A stretch of DNA of 64,000 nt from Streptomyces sp. AC558_RSS880 (lineage in GTDB: Bacteria; Actinomycetota; Actinomycetes; Streptomycetales; Streptomycetaceae). The notes beneath the pieces were generated by a model that worked only from the letters and a program-made list of their open reading frames with translations, made no database searches and had not been told where the DNA came from. The stretch spans positions 62,001 to 126,000 of the forward strand of contig NZ_JAGMUJ010000030.1 of NCBI RefSeq assembly GCF_019049255.1, written 5' to 3'. Positions 59,069 through 64,000 of the stretch are shown here, in pieces. The position numbers and the translations under genes were made by a program. Each line of letters starts with the position of its first letter. Within the stretch, counting starts at the first letter, position 1.

Positions 59069-60472
59069 CTACGGGCGCGTCATCCGCAGGACGTCCAGCG
59101 CCTCGTCGAGCTGCTCCACGGTGAGGTCGCCGCGTTCGACGTAACCACCTTCCAGGACCACCTGCCGGATCGTCTTCCGCTCGGCCAGGGACTTCTTGGC
59201 GACCTTGGCGGCCTCCTCGTAGCCGATGTACTTGTTGAGCGGGGTGACCACCGACGGCGAGGACTCGGCGTACTCCCGGGCCCGTTCACGGTGCGCGACG
59301 ATCCCGTCGACCGTGCGGTCGGCGAGCAGCCGGGAGACGTTCGCGAGCAGCCGCACCGACTCCAGGACGTTCTTCGCGATGACCGGCAGCATCACGTTGA
59401 GTTCGAAGTTGCCGGAGGCGCCCGCGGCGGCGACGGTCGCGTCGTTGCCGGTCACCTGCGCGCACACCATGAGCACGGCCTCCGGGACGACCGGGTTGAC
59501 CTTGCCGGGCATGATCGAGGAGCCGGGCTGGAGGTCGGGCAGGCTGATCTCCGCGAGGCCGGTGCGCGGCCCGGAGGACATCCACCGCAGATCGTTGGCG
59601 ATCTTCGTCAGCCCGACGGCGATCGTGCGCAGCTGCCCGCTGGTCTCCACGATGCCGTCCCGGGCGCCCTGCGCCTCGAAGTGGTCGCGGGCCTCGGTCA
59701 GCGGCAGCCCGGTCGCGCGGGCGACCTCCTCGATGACGGCGGCGGAGAACCCCGGCGGGGTGTTGATGCCGGTGCCGACGGCGGTCCCGCCCAGCGGCAG
59801 CTCGGCGAGGCGCGGCAGGGAGGCGTTCAGCCGCTCGATCCCGTACCGCACCTGGGCCGCGTACCCGCCGAACTCCTGGCCCAGCGTCACCGGCGTGGCG
59901 TCCATCAGGTGGGTCCGCCCGGACTTCACCACGTCGGCGAACTCCCCGGCCTTGCGCTCCAGGGACGCGGCGAGGTGGTCGAGCGCCGGGATCAGGTCGC
60001 GGGTGACGGCGGCGGTGGCGGCGATGTGGATCGACGAGGGGAAGACGTCGTTGGACGACTGCGAGGCGTTGACGTGGTCGTTGGGGTGCACGTCCCGTCC
60101 CAGCCGCTCGGCGGCGAGCGTCGCGACGACCTCGTTGGTGTTCATGTTGGACGAGGTCCCGGACCCGGTCTGGAACACGTCCACCGGGAAGTGCTCGTCC
60201 CACCGGCCCTCGGCGACCTCGCCGGCGGCCTCCTGGATCGCTTCGGCGATGTCCTCGTCCAGCACCCCGAGCCGGGCGTTCACCCTGGCCGCGGCGCCCT
60301 TGATGTGGGCGAGGGCCTCGATGTGGGCGCGTTCCAGGCGCTGCCCGGAGACCGGGAAGTTCTCCACGGCGCGCTGGGTCTGCGCGCGCCACTTGGCGTC
60401 GGCCGGTACCTTCACCTCCCCCATGGAGTCGTGCTCGACGCGGTAGTGCCGGTCGTCGTCCGTGGTCGTCAT
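59069..60472 (-). CDS. fumC: Class II fumarase FumC
   Basis: 467 residues with the aspartase/fumarase signature [12 protein letters not shown], and the earlier [14 protein letters not shown] and SSNDVFPSS (all read from the protein). It hydrates fumarate to malate in the TCA cycle and lacks an iron-sulphur cluster. The window also holds a class I enzyme, as in other Streptomyces. Confidence 0.93.
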   Translation of the reverse strand: MTTTDDDRHYRVEHDSMGEVKVPADAKWRAQTQRAVENFPVSGQRLERAHIEALAHIKGAAARVNARLGVLDEDIAEAIQEAAGEVAEGRWDEHFPVDVFQTGSGTSSNMNTNEVVATLAAERLGRDVHPNDHVNASQSSNDVFPSSIHIAATAAVTRDLIPALDHLAASLERKAGEFADVVKSGRTHLMDATPVTLGQEFGGYAAQVRYGIERLNASLPRLAELPLGGTAVGTGINTPPGFSAAVIEEVARATGLPLTEARDHFEAQGARDGIVETSGQLRTIAVGLTKIANDLRWMSSGPRTGLAEISLPDLQPGSSIMPGKVNPVVPEAVLMVCAQVTGNDATVAAAGASGNFELNVMLPVIAKNVLESVRLLANVSRLLADRTVDGIVAHRERAREYAESSPSVVTPLNKYIGYEEAAKVAKKSLAERKTIRQVVLEGGYVERGDLTVEQLDEALDVLRMTRP

Positions 60473-60597
60473 CGTCGTACCTCCGAGGATTCACAGCAGC
60501 GGCGTCGGACGAGCCTATTCCCGGACGGCCTCCGCCCCGCCGCAGGAGACGCGCGGCGGGGCGGAGGTCCCGTGGGGGGAAGGTCCCGTGGGGGAGG

Positions 60598-62019
60598 TCA
60601 GCTGCTTCGGAGGGTGACGTCGTCCAGGATGAAGCTGGTCTGCAGGGAGGAGTCCTCACTGCCGGTGAACGTCAGGGTCACCGTCTGCCCGGCGTACGCC
60701 GACAGGTCGACCGACCGCTGCACGTAACCGCTGCCGGCGTCGGCGTTGGACAGCGTGGCGAGCGTGCTGCCGCCGGCCTTCACCGTGAACCGGTCGTACG
60801 GCGTCGATCCGGACTCGGCGGTGTCGATGTGCAGCCAGTAGCTCAGCGCGGCCCGGGTGCACCCGGCCGGCACGGTCACGGTCTGGCTGATCGACTCGGT
60901 GCGGGTGGATCCGTACCCCGCCAGCCAGGCGAACCGGGTGCCGGTGTGGGCGGCCTGGCCCGAGTGGGCGCCGATGCTCCCGGTGTCCCCGGTCCACGGC
61001 GAGGTGCCGCTCTCGAACCCGCCGTTGGCGACGACGCCGGCGGTGTCGCAGTCACCGCCGCCGGTGCCGGTGTCCACGGCCCGCTGCCAGAGCGTGTACG
61101 CGATGCCGTCGGACGCGCGGTCCAGGCCGGTGGTGTTGATGTTGGTGAGGGTGTCGCACGACCGGTGGTAGCAGGGGTCGTACGCGGACCCGGAGGTCCC
61201 GCCCCACTTCGCGGCCTGCGCGGAGGTCTTGCGGGCACTGGCGCCCATCGCGTAACCGGAGGTGGGGATGCCGTACTGCTCGAAGGGGTAGTCGTCGCTG
61301 CGCCCCGCGCCCTCGGTGTTCTCCTCGGGCTGGAGCCCGAGGGAGTCCCAGTACGCCTTCATCGGCGCGGCGGCCGAGGAGGTGATGTGGTTGATGAAGT
61401 AGCCGCCGTTGGTGGAGGCGATCATGTCGAAGTTGTAGTACGCCTTGATCTTCGCGCGCTCGGTGGACGGCAGTGAACGGACGTAGAAGTCGGACCCGTT
61501 GAGGCCCTGTTCCTCGTCGGTCCACCAGGCGAAGCGGACCCGGTTGCGCATGGTGGGGTTCTGCTGGGCGAGCGTCAGGGCGTTCTCGAGCAGGGCGGCG
61601 GAGCCGGAGCCGTTGTCGTTCATGCCGGGTCCGGCGGAGACGCTGTCGAGGTGGGCGCCGAACATGTACACGTTGTTCGCGTCGCCCTTGGGCCACTCGG
61701 CGATCAGGTTGGGCCCGGCCCCGCTGGTGCAGCCGGAGGTGCACGGCTGCTCGGTGACGGTGTATCCGGCGGCTTGCAGCTTGCCCTTCACATAGGCGAC
61801 GGAGTCGCGGTAACCCTGGCCGGTGGACCGGCGGTTCCCGCCGTTCCGCCCGGCGATGGCGCTGAGCTCGCTCAGGTGCGTCCTCACCTTGGTCACGTCG
61901 ACGTCGGGCGCGGCGAGGGTGTCCGCGGCGGGTGCGGAGTCGGCGGCCACGGCGGGGAGTGTGCCGCAGCCGAGCACGACGGCGAGCGAGACGCCCGCCA
62001 CGGCGAATCTTCGTTTCAC
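60598..62019 (-). CDS. Secreted M28 aminopeptidase with C-terminal binding domain
   Basis: 473 residues, GTG 62019 after GGAGGAGACAAG. Signal peptide (about 1-28). Zinc ligands in [10 protein letters not shown] (His, Asp), WTDEEQG (Glu), NFDMIAS (Asp) and CYHRSCDT (His), like S. griseus aminopeptidase. A C-terminal jelly-roll-like module (about 350-473, [12 protein letters not shown] start) probably binds substrates or cell walls. Digests peptides outside the cell. Confidence 0.9.
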   Translation of the reverse strand: MKRRFAVAGVSLAVVLGCGTLPAVAADSAPAADTLAAPDVDVTKVRTHLSELSAIAGRNGGNRRSTGQGYRDSVAYVKGKLQAAGYTVTEQPCTSGCTSGAGPNLIAEWPKGDANNVYMFGAHLDSVSAGPGMNDNGSGSAALLENALTLAQQNPTMRNRVRFAWWTDEEQGLNGSDFYVRSLPSTERAKIKAYYNFDMIASTNGGYFINHITSSAAAPMKAYWDSLGLQPEENTEGAGRSDDYPFEQYGIPTSGYAMGASARKTSAQAAKWGGTSGSAYDPCYHRSCDTLTNINTTGLDRASDGIAYTLWQRAVDTGTGGGDCDTAGVVANGGFESGTSPWTGDTGSIGAHSGQAAHTGTRFAWLAGYGSTRTESISQTVTVPAGCTRAALSYWLHIDTAESGSTPYDRFTVKAGGSTLATLSNADAGSGYVQRSVDLSAYAGQTVTLTFTGSEDSSLQTSFILDDVTLRSS

Positions 62020-62328
62020 CTTGTCTCCTCCGGGAGGTGGCCGTGGGGTGGGCCACACAGGATTGACATGGCATGAGCATGTCGGAGTGGCGAGAAGACT
62101 CACAGTGATGGATGGGGCCAGTCAACGGAACGGGCGCCGAGAGGGCGAGGTTGTCCGAAAGCAGCACACGAGATCCGCTATGCGGACGCCGTCGGACAGC
62201 CCGTCCGGCGTTTGAGGACGAGGCCCGTTCAGGGCCGAAAGGGGGGTCCGGGGGCGCAGCCCCCGGGGCGGGAACGGGAAGGGGCGGCGGGGGCGAAAAC
62301 AACACCCCGGCCGCCCCGCCCCGCGGAA
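62020..62328. other. Intergenic region between aminopeptidase and fumarase
   Basis: 309 bp: the M28 promoter region plus a dispersed repeat (62197-62279). No gene. Confidence 0.6.
62197..62279. repeat. Dispersed GC-rich intergenic repeat, copy 2
   Basis: GCCCGTCCGGCGTTTGAGGA and GGTCCGGGGGCGCAGCCCCC. Same family as 49854-49922. Confidence 0.75.
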
Positions 62329-63999
62329 CTACGCCAGCCCGGGCCCCCGCACCGGAATCGACGTGAACGTCGGCTGCTGCGGCGAAGGATCCTGGAAGAA
62401 GTCATTCCCCTTGTCGTCGACCACGATGAACGCGGGGAAGTCCTCCACCTCGATCTTCCACACCGCCTCCATCCCGAGCTCCTCGTACTCGACGACCTCG
62501 ACCTTCTTGATGCAGTCCTGCGCGAGCCGGGCCGCCGGCCCGCCGATCGACCCCAGGTAGAACCCGCCGTGCGCGTCGCACGCGTCGGTCACCTGCTTGC
62601 TCCGGTTCCCCTTCGCCAGCATCACCTTGGACCCGCCGGCCGCCTGGAACTGCTCCACGTACGAGTCCATGCGCCCGGCCGTCGTCGGCCCGAAGGACCC
62701 CGACGCGTACCCCTCCGGCGTCTTCGCGGGTCCCGCGTAGTACACCGGGTGGTCCTTCAGGTACTGCGGCATCTCCTCACCCGCGTCCAGCCGCTCCTTG
62801 ATCTTGGCGTGCGCGATGTCGCGCGCCACGACCAGCGGTCCGGTAAGCGAGAGCCGGGTCTTGACCGGGTACTTGGTCAGCTCGGCGAGGATCTCGTCCA
62901 TCGGCTGGTTGAGGTCGATCCTGACGACGTCGCCCTCCGGGTCGAGCTGCTCGTCCGTCGTCTCCGGAAGGAAGCGCGCCGGGTCGGTCTCCAGCTGCTC
63001 CAGGAACACGCCCTCGGCGGTGATCTTCGCGACCGCCTGGCGGTCGGCGGAGCAGGAGACGGCGATCGCGACCGGGCACGACGCCCCGTGCCGGGGCAGC
63101 CGCACCACCCGCACGTCGTGGCAGAAGTACTTGCCCCCGAACTGCGCCCCGATCCCGATCCTCTGCGTCAGCTCGAAGACCTTCTCCTCCAGCTCCTTGT
63201 CCCGGAAGCCGTGCCCGAGCGGCGACCCCTCGGAGGGGATCTCGTCCAGGTAGTGCGCGGAGGCGTACTTCGCGGTCTTCAGCGCGTACTCGGCCGACGT
63301 GCCGCCGACGACGATCGCCAGGTGGTACGGCGGACAGGCGGCCGTGCCCAGCGAACGGATCTTCTCCTCCAGGAACTTCATCATGGAGGCCTCGTTCAGG
63401 ACCGCCTTGGTCTCCTGGTAGAGGAACGACTTGTTGGCCGACCCGCCGCCCTTGGCCATGAACAGGAACTTGTACGCGCCGCCGTCCGTCGCGTACAGCT
63501 CGATCTGCGCGGGGAGGTTGGAACCGGTGTTCTTCTCCTCCCACATGGTGAGCGGAGCCATCTGCGAGTAGCGCAGGTTCAGGTTCTGGTACGCGTCGTA
63601 GATGCCCCGGGACAGGGCCTCCTCGTCACGTCCCTCCGTCAGCACGTTCTGCCCGCGCTTGCCCATGACGATCGCCGTACCGGTGTCCTGGCACATCGGC
63701 AGCACGCCCGCCGCCGCGATGTTCGCGTTCTTCAGCAGGTCGAGCGCCACGAACTTGTCGTTGCCCGACGCCTCGGGGTCGTCGATGATGCGGCGCAGCT
63801 GCGCCAGGTGGGCCGGGCGCAGATAGTGCTGGATGTCGTGGACGGCCTCCTCGGCGAGCTTGCGCAGCGCCTCCGGCTCCACCTTGAGGAACGTCCGCCC
63901 GTCGGCCTCGAAGGTGGAGACACCTTCGGAGGTCACCAGCCGGTAGGGGGTGGTGTCCTCCCCCATGGGGAGCAGATCGGCGTACTCGAACTCAGGCAT
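62329..63999 (-). CDS. Class I (iron-sulphur) fumarase
   Basis: 556 residues, complete; its ATG is at the window edge. Conserved MCQDTGTA, then [27 protein letters not shown] and the C-terminal [15 protein letters not shown] are typical of the class I FumA/FumB-type enzymes. It binds a [4Fe-4S] cluster and is oxygen-sensitive. Together with FumC it covers the TCA fumarase step. Confidence 0.92.
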   Translation of the reverse strand: MPEFEYADLLPMGEDTTPYRLVTSEGVSTFEADGRTFLKVEPEALRKLAEEAVHDIQHYLRPAHLAQLRRIIDDPEASGNDKFVALDLLKNANIAAAGVLPMCQDTGTAIVMGKRGQNVLTEGRDEEALSRGIYDAYQNLNLRYSQMAPLTMWEEKNTGSNLPAQIELYATDGGAYKFLFMAKGGGSANKSFLYQETKAVLNEASMMKFLEEKIRSLGTAACPPYHLAIVVGGTSAEYALKTAKYASAHYLDEIPSEGSPLGHGFRDKELEEKVFELTQRIGIGAQFGGKYFCHDVRVVRLPRHGASCPVAIAVSCSADRQAVAKITAEGVFLEQLETDPARFLPETTDEQLDPEGDVVRIDLNQPMDEILAELTKYPVKTRLSLTGPLVVARDIAHAKIKERLDAGEEMPQYLKDHPVYYAGPAKTPEGYASGSFGPTTAGRMDSYVEQFQAAGGSKVMLAKGNRSKQVTDACDAHGGFYLGSIGGPAARLAQDCIKKVEVVEYEELGMEAVWKIEVEDFPAFIVVDDKGNDFFQDPSPQQPTFTSIPVRGPGLA

Positions 64000-64000
64000 C

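Noticed and set aside
1..64000. CRISPR arrays, tRNA or rRNA genes
   Set aside because: No spaced direct repeats, tRNA cloverleafs or rRNA segments were recognised by reading.

Overview
The window is high-GC actinobacterial DNA, almost certainly Streptomyces. It carries oxyR divergent from ahpC, a class A penicillin-binding protein with a long Pro/Ser/Thr tail, a SpoIIE phosphatase/ATPase, a secreted M28 aminopeptidase, class II and class I fumarases, and the dispersed GC-rich intergenic repeat typical of Streptomyces. Two thirds of it (1 to about 44,940) is an integrated temperate siphovirus. Its left end lies outside the window, and its right end is a junction inside ahpC.

Prophage layout, left to right. 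(i) 33-6076, minus strand: replication and nucleotide metabolism (split primase, RecA/DnaB-like ATPase, PD-(D/E)XK nucleases, dCMP deaminase). (ii) 6325-9071: lysogeny control, with a repressor-like HTH protein on the minus strand opposite a plus-strand cluster (wHTH/Zn protein, DUF2637/Spd-like membrane protein, small basic protein). (iii) 9127-29742, minus strand: lysis and virion genes in reverse order (holin candidates, amidase endolysin, tail fibres, Dit, a 1591-residue tape measure, a -1 frameshifted tail chaperone, tail tube, connectors, capsid, scaffold, MuF-like, portal, TerL, TerS). (iv) 29799-31865: a plus-strand TIR-domain gene of lower GC, then a small membrane protein, an HNH endonuclease and a frameshifted C5 cytosine methyltransferase. 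(v) 32267-43249, plus strand: about 20 small early genes, mostly unknown and Cys-rich, plus DUF2786, dNMP kinase and ThyX. (vi) A large serine integrase at 43267-44853.

Several things tie the prophage together. An asymmetric 15-17 bp motif (about GTGTAAACATGAGACC) occurs at least 17 times across it. Most copies point in the direction of local transcription and sit at gene junctions; they overlap start codons, stop codons and one coding region. This resembles the stoperators of mycobacteriophage L5. The right arm also holds six copies of a compensating intergenic hairpin and two copies of a structured 5'-leader RNA. Two genes (terL, dcm) are broken by +1-type frameshifts, so the prophage may be defective unless these are sequence errors.

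Integration truncates ahpC just before its catalytic FTFVCPT segment. The lysogen should therefore lack a continuous AhpC while keeping oxyR intact. The flanking chromosome (45.2-64 kb) then carries oxyR, a padR-ABC transporter operon with a clear operator palindrome, an SPFH protein, a penicillin-binding protein, tandem secreted barrel-like proteins, a SpoIIE regulator, DUF402, fumC, an aminopeptidase and a class I fumarase.
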